Shown: positions 24,852 to 34,648, numbered from the stretch's first letter. The stretch: 64,000 nucleotides of DNA from Micromonospora sp. C95 (GCF_018070465.1 NZ_JAGPXT010000018.1:57149-121148), one strand, 5' to 3'. Notes: generated by a model not told the origin, from the sequence alone. A program made the numbers and translations.

Positions 24852-26060
24852 TCAGCCGGCCTGCTCGGCCAACTGGAGGAACTGACGCTTCGAGGCGAGC
24901 GCCTGCTCGGCCTCCTTGATCCGCCGGGTGTCGCCGGCAGCCTGCGCCCGGGACAGCCGCTCCTCCGCCTCCGCGACCTGCGCACGCATCTGGGCCAGCA
25001 GCGGGTTGTCCTCCCGGCTGGTGCGCCGCCAGGCGGAGTCCATCACCTCACGGACCTTCTCGTCGACCGCGCGCAACCGGCGCTCCAACCCGGCGGCCGC
25101 CTCGCGCGGCACCCGACCGGCCTCGTGCCACTGCGCCTGGATCTCCCGCAGCTTGGCCTGGGCGCCCTTCGGGTCACCGTCCACGTCGAGCGCCTCGGCC
25201 TCGGCGAGCAGCGCCTGCTTGCGCTCCAGGTTGGCGCGCTGCTCGTTGTCGCGGGCGGAGAAGACCTCACTACGCCGGCTGAAGAAGGCGTCCTGGGCGG
25301 CGCGGAATCGTTCCCAGAGCTTCTGCTCGGCTTCCTTCGACGCGCGCGGCGCGGCCTTCCACTGGGTCATCAGGTTCTTCAGGTGGTTTGCCGTCACCGC
25401 CCAGTCGGTCGACTCGGCGACCTTCTCGGCCTCGGCCACCAGCTCCTCCTTGACCGTCTGCGCCTGCTTGCGCTGCGCGTCCAGGGAGGCGAAGTGAGCA
25501 CCCCGGCGGCGGGTGAAGGCGTCCCGCGCAGCGGCGAACCGCTTCCACAGCTCACCGTCGGTCTTCTTGTCGACCCCCCGGATGGTCTTCCACTCGTCGA
25601 GGATCTCCTTGAGCCGGTCACCGGCGGTCTTCCAGCCGGTCGACTCGGCCGCCAGCTTCTCGGCCTCCTCCACCAGGGCGGTCTTGCGGGCGAGGGCCTC
25701 GACGCGGGCGGCCTCCTTGGCGGCCCGGGCCTCGCCGGCCTTCTCCTCGGCCACGGTGGCGAGCTTGTCGAGCCGGGCTGCCAGGGCATCGATGTCGCCG
25801 ACGACGTGGGCCTCGGCGAGGGAGCCACGGATCCGCCGGATGGTGGCGAGCGAGTGGTTAGCGTCCGCCGCACCGGAGTTGAGCCGTGCCTCGGTCAGAT
25901 CCACCTCGGTCACCAGGTCGGCGAAGCGGCGGGCGAAGTGTGCCAGCCCTTCCTCCGGTGCTCCCGCCTGCCAGGATCCGACCACCCGCTCGCCCTCGGC
26001 GGTCTTGACGTAAACGGTGCCGTCCGCGTCCACCCGTCCGAAGGCAGTCCAGTCGCTCAT
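24852..26060 (-). CDS. DUF349 coiled-coil protein
   Basis: Cytoplasmic protein of 402 residues with several DUF349 repeats, each a charged helical unit containing a W-K/H pattern: LKEILDEWKTIRGVDKK, LKNLMTQWKAAPRASKE and LREIQAQWHEAGRVPRE. The N-terminus MSDWTAFGRVDADGTVYVKT is typical of the actinobacterial family. The start at 26060 is chosen for this match; the longer frame adds unconserved sequence. Function is unknown. It is normally found near miaB/miaA in actinobacteria, as here. Confidence 0.9.
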   Translation of the reverse strand: MSDWTAFGRVDADGTVYVKTAEGERVVGSWQAGAPEEGLAHFARRFADLVTEVDLTEARLNSGAADANHSLATIRRIRGSLAEAHVVGDIDALAARLDKLATVAEEKAGEARAAKEAARVEALARKTALVEEAEKLAAESTGWKTAGDRLKEILDEWKTIRGVDKKTDGELWKRFAAARDAFTRRRGAHFASLDAQRKQAQTVKEELVAEAEKVAESTDWAVTANHLKNLMTQWKAAPRASKEAEQKLWERFRAAQDAFFSRRSEVFSARDNEQRANLERKQALLAEAEALDVDGDPKGAQAKLREIQAQWHEAGRVPREAAAGLERRLRAVDEKVREVMDSAWRRTSREDNPLLAQMRAQVAEAEERLSRAQAAGDTRRIKEAEQALASKRQFLQLAEQAG

Positions 26061-26311
26061 GTGCCCATCCTCGTTCTCCCGGCACCAGGGAGCAGCCTCC
26101 CGGGCGCCGCCACGGCGCAGCCAAGTTTCTCCGGGCATTGTCACAGGTGCGCCCCGGTCCGCGTCGAGCGCCTATCGCCGACCGTGACCATACGGTGTCC
26201 TATGGCCTGTCTGCGCCATCCGACCGGCGTGCCGCTGTCGACCGTAAGGCGTGTCGCCCCTCCCGGGTGGCACGCGGCACCCGACCGAAACCGGGCCGCT
26301 ACGGTTGCCTG

Positions 26312-27043
26312 GTGCCACTGGTCGCCGCCGCCGTCTGCCCCCACCCGCCGCTGCTCGTCCCCGAGATCGCCGGTGCCGCCGCGTCCGAGCTGGACGACCT
26401 GCGCACCGCCTGTGACACCGCCGTCGCGCGGCTGCTCGACTCGGGAGCGCGGACAGTCGTGGTGGTCGGGGCCGGCGACCGCAGCACCGATGTCGACGCA
26501 CCGTTCCGGGGCAGCTTCGCGCCGTGGGGGGTGCCGACCGAGGTACGCCTCGGCAACCATCCCGACGGTTTGGCGGGTACCGGGCAGCTCCCACTCAGCC
26601 TGCTGGTCGGCGTTTGGCTGCTGGGTCGGCGGCCGGCGGCGGCGACCGACGGCGTCAACTGGCGACTGACCACCGTCGGGGCCGACGAACAGGTCCAGAC
26701 CTGCGCCGACCTCGGTGCCCGGCTCGATTCGCACCAGCCGTGGGCGCTGCTGGTGATGGGGGACGGTTCGGCCTGCCGGTGCGAGAAGGCGCCCGGCTAC
26801 GCCGATCCGCGCGCCGAGGCGTACGACGAGACGGTCGCCCGGGCCCTGGCCGAGGCGGACGGCGACGCCCTGCTCGGCCTCGACCCCGGCCTGTCGGCGC
26901 AGCTCAGGGTCGCGGGACGGGCACCCTGGCAGGTGCTCGCCGGTGCGGCGCGGGCGGCGGGCGGCGACTGGCGCGGCGAGCTGCGCTACCACGCGGCGCC
27001 CTACGGGGTGGGCTACCTCGTGGCGAACTGGGAGCGGCCGTGA
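26312..27043 (+). CDS. Class III extradiol dioxygenase B-like protein
   Basis: Protein of 243 residues with the start PLVAAAVCPHPPLLVPEI, where the His in CPHPP matches the metal-binding His of LigB-like class III ring-cleaving dioxygenases. Other family segments are VVVVGAGDRSTD and ALLVMGDGSACRCEKAPGY. No aromatic pathway genes are nearby, and these miaA-linked homologues have no established reaction. The GTG at 26312 has TACGGT just upstream, fitting a leaderless start. The stop overlaps the miaA start (GTGA). Confidence 0.8.
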   Translation: MPLVAAAVCPHPPLLVPEIAGAAASELDDLRTACDTAVARLLDSGARTVVVVGAGDRSTDVDAPFRGSFAPWGVPTEVRLGNHPDGLAGTGQLPLSLLVGVWLLGRRPAAATDGVNWRLTTVGADEQVQTCADLGARLDSHQPWALLVMGDGSACRCEKAPGYADPRAEAYDETVARALAEADGDALLGLDPGLSAQLRVAGRAPWQVLAGAARAAGGDWRGELRYHAAPYGVGYLVANWERP

Positions 27044-27957
27044 GCACCCCGGGCACCGTGGTCGCGGTCGTCGGGCCGACGGCCGCCGGCAAGTCGGCGT
27101 TGAGCATCGCGTTGGCGCACGCACTCGACGGTGAGGTGGTCAACGCCGACTCGATGCAGCTCTACCAGGGCATGGACATCGGCACGGCCAAGCTCACCGT
27201 GGCCGAACGCGACGGCGTGCCGCATCACCTGCTCGACATCTGGGAGGTCACCGAGCCGGCCAGCGTGGCGGAGTACCAGCGGCTGGCCCGGGCGGCGGTC
27301 GACGACGTGCTCGCCCGGGGCCGGGTACCGCTGCTGGTCGGTGGGTCCGGGCTATACGTGCGGGCGGTGCTCGAACAGTTCGAATTCCCCGGCACCGACC
27401 CCGCGCTGCGCGAGCGCCTGGAAGGCGAACTGGCCGCGCTCGGGCCGGCGCCGCTGTACGCGCGGCTGCGCGAGGCCGACCCGGTCGCGGCGGCCGGCAT
27501 CCTGCCCGGCAACGGCCGGCGCATCGTACGGGCGCTGGAGGTGATCGAGCTGACCGGCGGGCCGTTCACCGCGGCGCTGCCCGAGCCGACGCCCTACTAC
27601 CCGGCGGTGCAGATCGGGGTGGACCTGGACACCGCCCGGCTCGACGAGCGGATCGCGCTGCGGGTCGACCGGATGTGGGCCGACGGCCTGGTCGCCGAGA
27701 CCCGGCGACTTGTCGAGCACGGCCTGCCGCACGGGCGCACCGCGAGCCGGGCCCTCGGCTACCAGCAGGTGCTGCGTTTCCTGGCCGGCGAGCTGACCGA
27801 GACCGAGGCGTACGACGAGACGGTCCGGGCCACCCGTCGCTTCGTCCGCCGTCAGCGCTCCTGGTTCCGGCGCGATTCCCGGGTGCACTGGCTCGACTCG
27901 GCCGCCCCGGAGCTGGTCGGGGACGCGCTGCGGATCGTCGGTGGGACTGCGCGATGA
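27040..27957 (+). CDS. miaA: tRNA dimethylallyltransferase
   Basis: Transfers a dimethylallyl group to A37 of tRNA, giving the substrate of MiaB. It has 305 residues. The P-loop is GPTAAGKSA (~10-18), followed by VVNADSMQLYQGMDIGTAK, HHLLDIWEV, VGGSGLYVRAV and the C-terminal RRFVRRQRSWFRRD. The GTG start at 27040 overlaps the preceding stop and gives VSTPGTVVAVVGPT. Downstream dapF begins eight bases after the stop, so the three genes form one operon. Confidence 0.95.
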   Translation: MSTPGTVVAVVGPTAAGKSALSIALAHALDGEVVNADSMQLYQGMDIGTAKLTVAERDGVPHHLLDIWEVTEPASVAEYQRLARAAVDDVLARGRVPLLVGGSGLYVRAVLEQFEFPGTDPALRERLEGELAALGPAPLYARLREADPVAAAGILPGNGRRIVRALEVIELTGGPFTAALPEPTPYYPAVQIGVDLDTARLDERIALRVDRMWADGLVAETRRLVEHGLPHGRTASRALGYQQVLRFLAGELTETEAYDETVRATRRFVRRQRSWFRRDSRVHWLDSAAPELVGDALRIVGGTAR

Positions 27958-27964
27958 TGGAGTC

Positions 27965-28804
27965 GTGGAGTTCACCAAGGGACACGGCACCGGCAACGAC
28001 TTCGTCATCCTGCCCGACCCGGACGGCGCGCTCGACCTGACGCCCGAGCTGGTGGCGGCGATCTGCGACCGGCGTCGTGGCCTCGGCGGGGACGGGGTGC
28101 TGCGGGTGGTCCGCGCCGCCAAGCACGCCGACGGCGCCGCCCTGGCCGGCGAGGCCGAGTGGTTCATGGACTACTGGAACTCCGACGGCTCCTTCGCCGA
28201 GATGTGCGGCAACGGTGCCCGGGTCTTCGTCCGGTACCTGCTGGAGACCGGGCTGGCCGCACCGGCCGGCGACGCGCTGCCGGTGGCCACCCGGGCCGGC
28301 GTCGTGCGGGCGCGGGTCGACGGCGAGGCGATCGCCGTCGAGATGCGACGACCCCGGCTGTACGACGCCTCCGCCGCCGCCCTGGGCGGGCTGACCCTGC
28401 CCGGCACGGCGGTGGACGTGGGCAATCCCCACCTGGTCTGCCCGCTACCCGCCGGGCTGGACCTGGCCGGGCTGGACCTGACCCGCGCTCCCGACGTCGA
28501 CCCGGCGGTCTTCCCCAACGGGGTGAACGTCGAGTTCACCACCGCCGGTGGACCGGTCCCCGGCGTCGACGCACACGTGCTGATGCGCGTCCACGAGCGC
28601 GGCTCCGCCGAGACGCTCTCCTGCGGCACCGGTGCCTGCGCCGTCGCCGCCGTGGCCCTCCGCGACGTCGACCGGCAAACCGGAACGGTCGCCGTCGACG
28701 TCCCCGGCGGCCGCCTGACCGTGACCGTCACCCCCGACTCCAGCTGGCTCTCCGGCCCCGCCCTCCTCGTCGCCACCGGCACCCTTACCCTCCCGACCCG
28801 CTGA
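27965..28804 (+). CDS. dapF: Diaminopimelate epimerase
   Basis: Converts LL- to meso-diaminopimelate for lysine and peptidoglycan. The protein has 279 residues. Both active cysteines are present: MCGNGARVF and SCGTGACAVAAVAL. GHGTGNDFVILPD is the substrate-binding N-terminus. The GTG at 27965 starts VEFTKGHGTG; the alternative at 27941 lies inside miaA. It is the last gene of the operon. Confidence 0.95.
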   Translation: MEFTKGHGTGNDFVILPDPDGALDLTPELVAAICDRRRGLGGDGVLRVVRAAKHADGAALAGEAEWFMDYWNSDGSFAEMCGNGARVFVRYLLETGLAAPAGDALPVATRAGVVRARVDGEAIAVEMRRPRLYDASAAALGGLTLPGTAVDVGNPHLVCPLPAGLDLAGLDLTRAPDVDPAVFPNGVNVEFTTAGGPVPGVDAHVLMRVHERGSAETLSCGTGACAVAAVALRDVDRQTGTVAVDVPGGRLTVTVTPDSSWLSGPALLVATGTLTLPTR

Positions 28805-28826
28805 GCCGGGGTTGGGTTCCCGTGTG

Positions 28827-30299
28827 TCAGGGCGTGGCGGAGGCGGAGGCGGCGATTTCGGGGAGGTCGGCCGGGCCGGGGTCGGCGGCGGGGGGAGGGG
28901 TGGTGGTCGGGTTCTGGGCGGCGGCGCGGACGGCTGCGGCGACGGCCGGAGCGACCCGGGAGTCGAAGACGCTGGGCACGATGACCGTCGGGTTGATCTT
29001 GTCCTCACCGACCACGTCCGCGATGGCCCGGGCGGCGGCGATTGCCATCTCCTCGGTGAACTCCTCGGCGTGCGCGTCGAGCATGCCCCGGAAGACGCCG
29101 GGGAAGGCGAGCACGTTGTTGATCTGGTTCGGCTGGTCGGAACGGCCGGTGGCGACGACCGCGGCGTGCTTGCGCGCCTCCCGAGGGTCGACCTCCGGGT
29201 CCGGGTTCGCCAGCGCGAACACGATCGCGTCCTTCGCCATGGTGGCGATGTCGTCGCCGGTGAGCAGGTTCGGGGCACTCACCCCGATGAAGACGTCGGC
29301 ACCGGCCAGCGCACCGGGCAGGTCGCCCGAGTAGCCGTCCCGGTTGGTGTTCTCGGCCAGCCACCGCCAGGCCGGGTTGAGGTCGGCCTGGCCACGGTGC
29401 AGGGCGCCCTGCCGGTCGTACGCGATGATGTCACCGACGCCCTGACGCAGCAGCAGCTTCATGATCGCGGTGCCCGCCGCGCCGGCCCCCGAGACCACCA
29501 CCCGCACGTCCGCGAGCTGCTTGCCCACGACGCGCAGCGCGTTGGTGAGTGCGGCCAGCACGCAGATGGCGGTGCCGTGCTGATCGTCGTGGAAGACCGG
29601 GATGTCCAGCGCCGCACGCAACCGGGCCTCGATCTCGAAGCAACGCGGGGCCGCGATGTCCTCCAGGTTGATCCCGCCGTACGCCGGTGCGATCGCCTTG
29701 ACGATGGTGACGATCTCGTCGGTGTCCTGCGTGTCCAGCACCACCGGCCAGGCATCCACCCCACCGAAGCGCTTGAACAGTGCCGCCTTGCCCTCCATCA
29801 CCGGCAGCGACGCGGCGGGACCGAGGTTGCCCAGTCCCAGCACGGCCGAGCCGTCGCTGACCACCGCCACCGTGTTGCGCTTGATGGTCAGTCGCCGGGC
29901 GTCGGCCGGGTTTTCGGCGATTGCCTGGCAGACCCGGGCCACCCCCGGGGTGTACGCCCGCGACAGCTCGTCCCGGTTCCGCAGCGCGACCTTCGGACTC
30001 ACCTCGATCTTCCCGCCGAGGTGCAGCAGGAAGGTGCGGTCGGAAACCTTGCGTACGTCCACGCCGTCGAGCGCGCTGAGCGCGTCGACCACTTGGTCGG
30101 CGTGACCGGAGTCGGCGGTGTCGCAGGTCAGGTCGACGATCACGTTCGTCGGATCGGAATCGACCACGTCCAGCGCGGTGACGATCGCCCCGGCCTCACC
30201 AACCGACGTGGTGAGCCGGCCGATCGAGGAGGCGTCGGCGGGCACGGCGATCCGGATCGTGATCGAGAATCCGGCACTGGGCAGTCGGGTCGTGGCCAC
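28827..30299 (-). CDS. NAD-dependent malic enzyme with N-terminal ACT domain
   Basis: Oxidative decarboxylation of malate to pyruvate, 490 residues. The N-terminal ~85 residues look like an ACT ligand-binding domain (FSITIRIAVPADASSIGRL). The catalytic part has the family segments YTPGVARVC, VSDGSAVLGLGNLGP, EGKAALFKRFGGVDAWPV, NLEDIAAPRCFEIE and VVSGAGAAGTAIMKLL (NAD(P) loop). A Pro/Ala tail ends the protein. The GTG start at 30299 has GGAGGGA upstream. It is divergent from hflX. Cofactor preference is inferred from related ACT-type enzymes. Confidence 0.9.
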   Translation of the reverse strand: MATTRLPSAGFSITIRIAVPADASSIGRLTTSVGEAGAIVTALDVVDSDPTNVIVDLTCDTADSGHADQVVDALSALDGVDVRKVSDRTFLLHLGGKIEVSPKVALRNRDELSRAYTPGVARVCQAIAENPADARRLTIKRNTVAVVSDGSAVLGLGNLGPAASLPVMEGKAALFKRFGGVDAWPVVLDTQDTDEIVTIVKAIAPAYGGINLEDIAAPRCFEIEARLRAALDIPVFHDDQHGTAICVLAALTNALRVVGKQLADVRVVVSGAGAAGTAIMKLLLRQGVGDIIAYDRQGALHRGQADLNPAWRWLAENTNRDGYSGDLPGALAGADVFIGVSAPNLLTGDDIATMAKDAIVFALANPDPEVDPREARKHAAVVATGRSDQPNQINNVLAFPGVFRGMLDAHAEEFTEEMAIAAARAIADVVGEDKINPTVIVPSVFDSRVAPAVAAAVRAAAQNPTTTPPPAADPGPADLPEIAASASATP

Positions 30300-30420
30300 G
30301 CAGGTCCCTCCGTCGGCGCTGAACGGCTCGTCCGCATTTCTACTCGCCCGCCCCGGGCGGCCGGCATCCACCCCCGCTTCGGCTGATCCGAAGGTGGGCA
30401 TATACCAGGTGCACCAGGCG

Positions 30421-30450
30421 TTGACACATGTCAGGATTGCTTGGTACGTG
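30421..30450 (+). promoter_or_regulatory. hflX promoter with overlapping palindrome
   Basis: TTGACA at 30421-30426, 18 bases, TACGTG at 30445-30450. The palindrome TGACA-CA-TGTCA (30422-30433) overlaps the -35, so a repressor site is possible. The region also lies between divergent hflX and the malic enzyme gene. Confidence 0.4.
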
Positions 30451-30474
30451 CACAGAACGGACAGGAGAGATCGC

Positions 30475-31923
30475 TTGCGAGACCAGGAGACCTACGTTTC
30501 CATCCCCGACGACGAGCTCGACACCACCACCGGCGAATACGAGCTCTCCGAACGGCAGGCGCTGCGGCGGGTCCCCGGTCTCTCCACCGAGCTGACCGAC
30601 GTCACCGAGGTCGAATACCGGCAGCTCCGGCTGGAGCGGGTGGTGCTGGTCGGCGTCTGGACCGAGGGCAACCAGGTCGACGCGGAAAACTCCCTCACCG
30701 AGCTGGCCGCGCTTGCCGAAACCGCCGGCTCGCAGGTGCTCGAAGGGCTCATCCAGCGACGCAACCGCCCCGACCCGGCGACCTACATCGGCCGGGGCAA
30801 GGTCGACGACCTCAGTTCGGTGGTGCTGTCCGCCGGTGCCGACACGGTGATCTGTGACGGGGAGCTGTCCCCGTCCCAACTGCGCAACCTGGAGCAGCGC
30901 ACCAAGGTCAAGGTGGTCGACCGCACCGCGCTGATCCTCGACATCTTCGCCCAGCACGCCAAGAGCAAGGAGGGGCGGGCGCAGGTCGAGCTGGCCCAGC
31001 TGGAATACCTCCTGCCTCGGCTGCGCGGCTGGGGCGAGACGCTATCCCGGCAGACCGGTGGGTCGGGCCGGGGTGGCGGTGCCGGCGGTGGCGTCGGCGT
31101 CCGTGGCCCGGGTGAGACCAAGCTGGAGACCGACCGGCGGCGCATCCGCCACCGCATCGCCCGGCTACGCCGGGAGATCAAGGCCATGCGGACGGTGCGC
31201 GAGACCAAGCGCGCCCGCCGTACCCGCAACGCGGTGCCCGCGGTGGCGATCGCCGGCTACACCAACGCCGGCAAGTCCAGCCTGCTGAACCGCCTGACCG
31301 GGGCGGGGGTGCTGGTGGAGGACGCGCTGTTCGCCACGCTCGACCCGACCACCCGCCGGTCCACCACGTCCGACGGGCGGGTCTACACCCTCAGCGACAC
31401 CGTCGGTTTCGTCCGGCACCTGCCGCACCAGATCGTCGAGGCGTTCCGGTCGACGCTGGAGGAGGTCGCCGAGGCGGATCTGGTCGTGCACGTGGTCGAC
31501 GGCGCCCACCCCGACCCGGAGGAGCAGGTCCGGGCCGTCCGCGAGGTGCTCGGCGAGGTCGGCGCCGACAGGTTGCCGGAGCTGCTGGTGGTCAACAAGA
31601 CCGACGCGGCCGACGAGGAGACCCTGCTGCGGCTCAAGCGGCTCTGGCCCGAGGCGGTCTTCGTCTCCGCACACAGCGGCCGGGGCATCGACGCCCTCCG
31701 CGAGACGATCGAGCGGCGGCTGCCCCGCCCGGCGGTCGAGGTGCGCGTGGTGCTGCCGTACGACCGGGGCGACCTGGTGGCCCGGCTGCACCGACAGGGC
31801 GAGGTGCTCAGCACCGCCCACCTGCCGGAAGGGACGATGCTGCACGTACGGGTCAACGAGGCACTCGCGGCCGAACTGACCCCGTACCATGACACGGCGC
31901 AGGCGGCCCGTATCGCGCCGTGA
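30475..31923 (+). CDS. hflX: GTPase HflX
   Basis: Ribosome-associated GTPase that rescues or splits stalled 50S/70S ribosomes, 482 residues. The N-terminal HflX domain has NRPDPATYIGRGKVDDL and FAQHAKSKEGRAQVELAQLEYLLPRL-type sequence. A Gly-rich loop (GGSGRGGGAGGGVGVRGPGETKLE) precedes the G-domain: G1 GYTNAGKSSL, G3 DTVGFVRHLPH and G4 NKTD. The TTG start at 30475 has AGGAG seven bases upstream; the frame runs further back but across the promoter. The C-terminus contains the expected small extra domain. Confidence 0.93.
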   Translation: MRDQETYVSIPDDELDTTTGEYELSERQALRRVPGLSTELTDVTEVEYRQLRLERVVLVGVWTEGNQVDAENSLTELAALAETAGSQVLEGLIQRRNRPDPATYIGRGKVDDLSSVVLSAGADTVICDGELSPSQLRNLEQRTKVKVVDRTALILDIFAQHAKSKEGRAQVELAQLEYLLPRLRGWGETLSRQTGGSGRGGGAGGGVGVRGPGETKLETDRRRIRHRIARLRREIKAMRTVRETKRARRTRNAVPAVAIAGYTNAGKSSLLNRLTGAGVLVEDALFATLDPTTRRSTTSDGRVYTLSDTVGFVRHLPHQIVEAFRSTLEEVAEADLVVHVVDGAHPDPEEQVRAVREVLGEVGADRLPELLVVNKTDAADEETLLRLKRLWPEAVFVSAHSGRGIDALRETIERRLPRPAVEVRVVLPYDRGDLVARLHRQGEVLSTAHLPEGTMLHVRVNEALAAELTPYHDTAQAARIAP

Positions 31924-31987
31924 CCGGCTGCGGTGGCCGGGCCGCCGCGTCACCCGACGGAAACCTGCGGCATGCGACACTTCTTTC

Positions 31988-33682
31988 ATGCTCCGCACTG
32001 TTTCCTCCGTCACGGTTGCCCTCGGCCTGGTCGGGGCCACCGTGGCGGTCACCGGTGCCGCGCTCACCGCGCCCGGCTCGACCCCCGCCAAGGCAGCGTC
32101 TCCCCTGGTGGCGGCCCCTCCGGCCGCCGTGGTGGGGTCGCCGGTCACCGCGGCGGGCAAGAAGCAGTGCTCGGTCACCGACTCGCGGCTGCGCGAGCTG
32201 TCCGGCCTGATGGCGACCAAGAACGGCTACATCGTCGTCAACGACAGCACCCAGCAGGACAACCGCAAGCGGGTCTTCTACCTCAACAAGGACTGCCAGG
32301 TCGTCCGCGAAGTTCCCTACTCGGGGGCGGGGCCGTTCGACACCGAGGATCTCGCGGTCGCACCGGACGGCAAGACGTTGTGGATCGCCGACACCGGCGA
32401 CAACGTGACCAGCCGCGAGCGTCGCGAGCGGGTGGCGGTCTGGAGCATGCCGATCGGCGGTGGCAGCCAGCCGAAGCTGCACCGGCTGTCGTACCCGGAC
32501 GGCAAGCCGCGCGATGCCGAGGCGCTGCTGATCGGCGACGACAAGCTGCCGTTGATCATTACCAAGGTCACCGCCGGCAAGGCCGAGATCTTCACCCCGG
32601 ACGGGCCGCTCAAGACCGGTGACACCGAGCCCGTGCCGATGAAGAAGCTCGGCGACCTCGAACTGCCGAGGACGGACACCGAGAACCCGCTGAGCACCTT
32701 CGGTCGCGTCGCGATCACCGGTGCGGCGCGCTCCCTGGACGGCTCACGGGTGGTCCTGCGCACCTACGCCGACGCCTTCGAGTACGACGTCGCCAACGGC
32801 GACATCGTCACCGCCCTCACCACGACCACTCCCCGGGTAACCGCGCTGGCCGACCCGTTCGGCGAGGCGATCTCCTACTCGACCGACGGCAAGACGTTCC
32901 TGACCGTCTCCGACGCCGGCCACCTGGAGGACGACGACCCCGTCAACATCCTCAGCTACACCCCCTCCACCGAGGGGCCGAAAGGCCTGGCGAACGATCC
33001 CGACGCGGCGCAGAAGTCCGGCCAGTCGTTCCTCGACGGGCTGACCCCGACCGACATCATGTACCTGATCGCCGCGGTCGGCGTGCTCGGCGCGCTGCTG
33101 GTCGGCGCGGGCATCTTCGGCATCCTGCGCGCCCGCAAGCGCCCGGCACCGGCCGGCCGAAACCGCGACGGCGACAGCGACATGAAGGGCGACGGATTCG
33201 GCCCGGCCCAGGACCGGGGTCGGGGCGGGGTGTACGGCGGGGCGCAGTCCGGTGGCGTCTACGGCGGCTCGCCGGTCGGCGAGCGGCCCGCTGGTGGCGC
33301 ACGCCCGGGCGGCGTCTACGGCGGCGGTAATGGCCGACCGGCCGCCGGCAACGGTGCTCGCCCGGGGCAGGGCGGTGGAGGCGTCTACGGCGGCGGTGGC
33401 GGCCGGCCCGGCGGTGAGGGTGCTCCCGTCTACGGCGGGCGGCCGGGCAGCGGTCGACCGTCCGGCGGCGGTGGACGCCCGGGCGGTGGCGTCTACGGCG
33501 GCGGCGGTGCCCGTGGCGGTGGACAGCCCGGCGCCGGAGGGCGCGCGGAGCCACCCAGACGTGGCGGCCCGGCCGAACCCGACTACCGGGGGCGACGCTC
33601 CGGCCGTTACCGGGAGGACGACGGCGAACCGTACGGTCAGGTGCGCGGCGGCCACTACGGCTACCGGGGTGACCGGTACTGA
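31988..33682 (+). CDS. Secreted beta-propeller-like domain, one TM helix, VYGG-repeat tail
   Basis: Unrecognised membrane protein of 564 residues. N-terminal signal sequence (SSVTVALGLVGATVAVTGAAL), then an extracytoplasmic domain of ~310 residues with blade-like repeats (EDLAVAPDGKTLWIADTGDN, ISYSTDGKTFLTVSDAG). A membrane helix lies at ~357-380 (MYLIAAVGVLGALLVGAG), followed by basic residues, so the tail is cytoplasmic. Residues ~385-564 are Gly/Arg/Pro-rich with about eight VYGG copies, ending with Tyr/Arg-rich GGHYGYRGDRY. The tail is surely disordered. Role unknown; surface sensing with a phase-separating or phosphorylated tail is possible but unproven. Confidence 0.85.
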   Translation: MLRTVSSVTVALGLVGATVAVTGAALTAPGSTPAKAASPLVAAPPAAVVGSPVTAAGKKQCSVTDSRLRELSGLMATKNGYIVVNDSTQQDNRKRVFYLNKDCQVVREVPYSGAGPFDTEDLAVAPDGKTLWIADTGDNVTSRERRERVAVWSMPIGGGSQPKLHRLSYPDGKPRDAEALLIGDDKLPLIITKVTAGKAEIFTPDGPLKTGDTEPVPMKKLGDLELPRTDTENPLSTFGRVAITGAARSLDGSRVVLRTYADAFEYDVANGDIVTALTTTTPRVTALADPFGEAISYSTDGKTFLTVSDAGHLEDDDPVNILSYTPSTEGPKGLANDPDAAQKSGQSFLDGLTPTDIMYLIAAVGVLGALLVGAGIFGILRARKRPAPAGRNRDGDSDMKGDGFGPAQDRGRGGVYGGAQSGGVYGGSPVGERPAGGARPGGVYGGGNGRPAAGNGARPGQGGGGVYGGGGGRPGGEGAPVYGGRPGSGRPSGGGGRPGGGVYGGGGARGGGQPGAGGRAEPPRRGGPAEPDYRGRRSGRYREDDGEPYGQVRGGHYGYRGDRY

Positions 33683-33739
33683 CGTGACGACTGTGACGAC
33701 CGGGTAGCCGGCGGGTACCCGGTGTCACCGGCCGCCGAG

Positions 33740-34522
33740 TCAGATGCGGCGCAGCACCGCGACCACCCGGCCCATGATGGTGGCGTCGTCGCCGGGGATC
33801 GGGTCGAAGGCCGGATTCTGCGGCATCAGCCAGACGTGACCGTCCCGCAGACGGTAGGTCTTCACGGTCGCCTCGCCGTCGAGCATGGCGGCGACGATCT
33901 CGCCCGAATCCGCGGTCGGCTGCTGCCGGACGACCACCCAGTCACCGTCGCAGATCGCCGCGTCGAGCATCGAGTCACCCTTGACCTGGAGCATGAAGAC
34001 CTCGCCCTCGCCGACCAGCTCGCGCGGCAGCGGGAAGACGTCCTCCATCGACTGCTCGGCGAGGATCGGACCACCGGCGGCGATGCGACCGAGCATCGGG
34101 ACGTAGGCCGGCGTGGGGCGCTGGGACCGGCTCAGCTCGTCGTCGACGTCGTTCGGGGAGCGGACGTCAACGGCCCGGGGCCGGTTCGGATCGCGCCGGA
34201 GGAAGCCCTTCTTCTCCAGCTCCTTGAGCTGGTAGGCGACGCTCGACGGGGAAACCAGCCCGACCGCCTCGCCGATCTCACGCACGCTCGGCGGGTAGCC
34301 GTGGCGCTCGACCCAGGTGCGGATGAAGTCCAGGATGCGACGCTGCCGCGCGGTGAGGTCGACGGTCGCCGGGTCGGGGAAGCTGCTGACCACCGGGGTC
34401 ACCGGACGCACGGCCGGCTGACCGGAGCGGGCGCGGGTGACACTCCGGCGTCGGGCGGCCGGGAGGCCCGCCTCGATGCTCTGCTGCGGGCTCTGTGGCC
34501 GGTTGGCCCGGTCCTCGGTCAC
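33740..34522 (-). CDS. lexA: SOS repressor LexA
   Basis: Represses DNA-damage genes and self-cleaves when RecA is activated; 260 residues. The winged-helix domain is TARQRRILDFIRTW ... SVREIGEAVGLVSPSSVAYQLKELEKKG. The cleavage bond is Ala149-Gly150 (GRIAAGGPI); the catalytic dyad is Ser184 (KGDSML) and Lys221 (ATVKTYR). The N-terminal ~50 residues are an Arg/Pro-rich extension common in actinomycetes. The GTG start has GGGAGG upstream. Two LexA-box candidates lie 130-210 bp upstream, indicating autoregulation. Confidence 0.96.
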   Translation of the reverse strand: MTEDRANRPQSPQQSIEAGLPAARRRSVTRARSGQPAVRPVTPVVSSFPDPATVDLTARQRRILDFIRTWVERHGYPPSVREIGEAVGLVSPSSVAYQLKELEKKGFLRRDPNRPRAVDVRSPNDVDDELSRSQRPTPAYVPMLGRIAAGGPILAEQSMEDVFPLPRELVGEGEVFMLQVKGDSMLDAAICDGDWVVVRQQPTADSGEIVAAMLDGEATVKTYRLRDGHVWLMPQNPAFDPIPGDDATIMGRVVAVLRRI

Positions 34523-34648
34523 GTCCGTCCTCCCTGGTCGGCGCTGGGTGCCTCGGCGGCTCGTGGTGCGCGCGGTGGTCTGCTGGCCGGCGGGTCGACC
34601 ATGGTCACCTCCGGTTGTTCATGACCGTATAGGTGAGATCGGTCTTTT

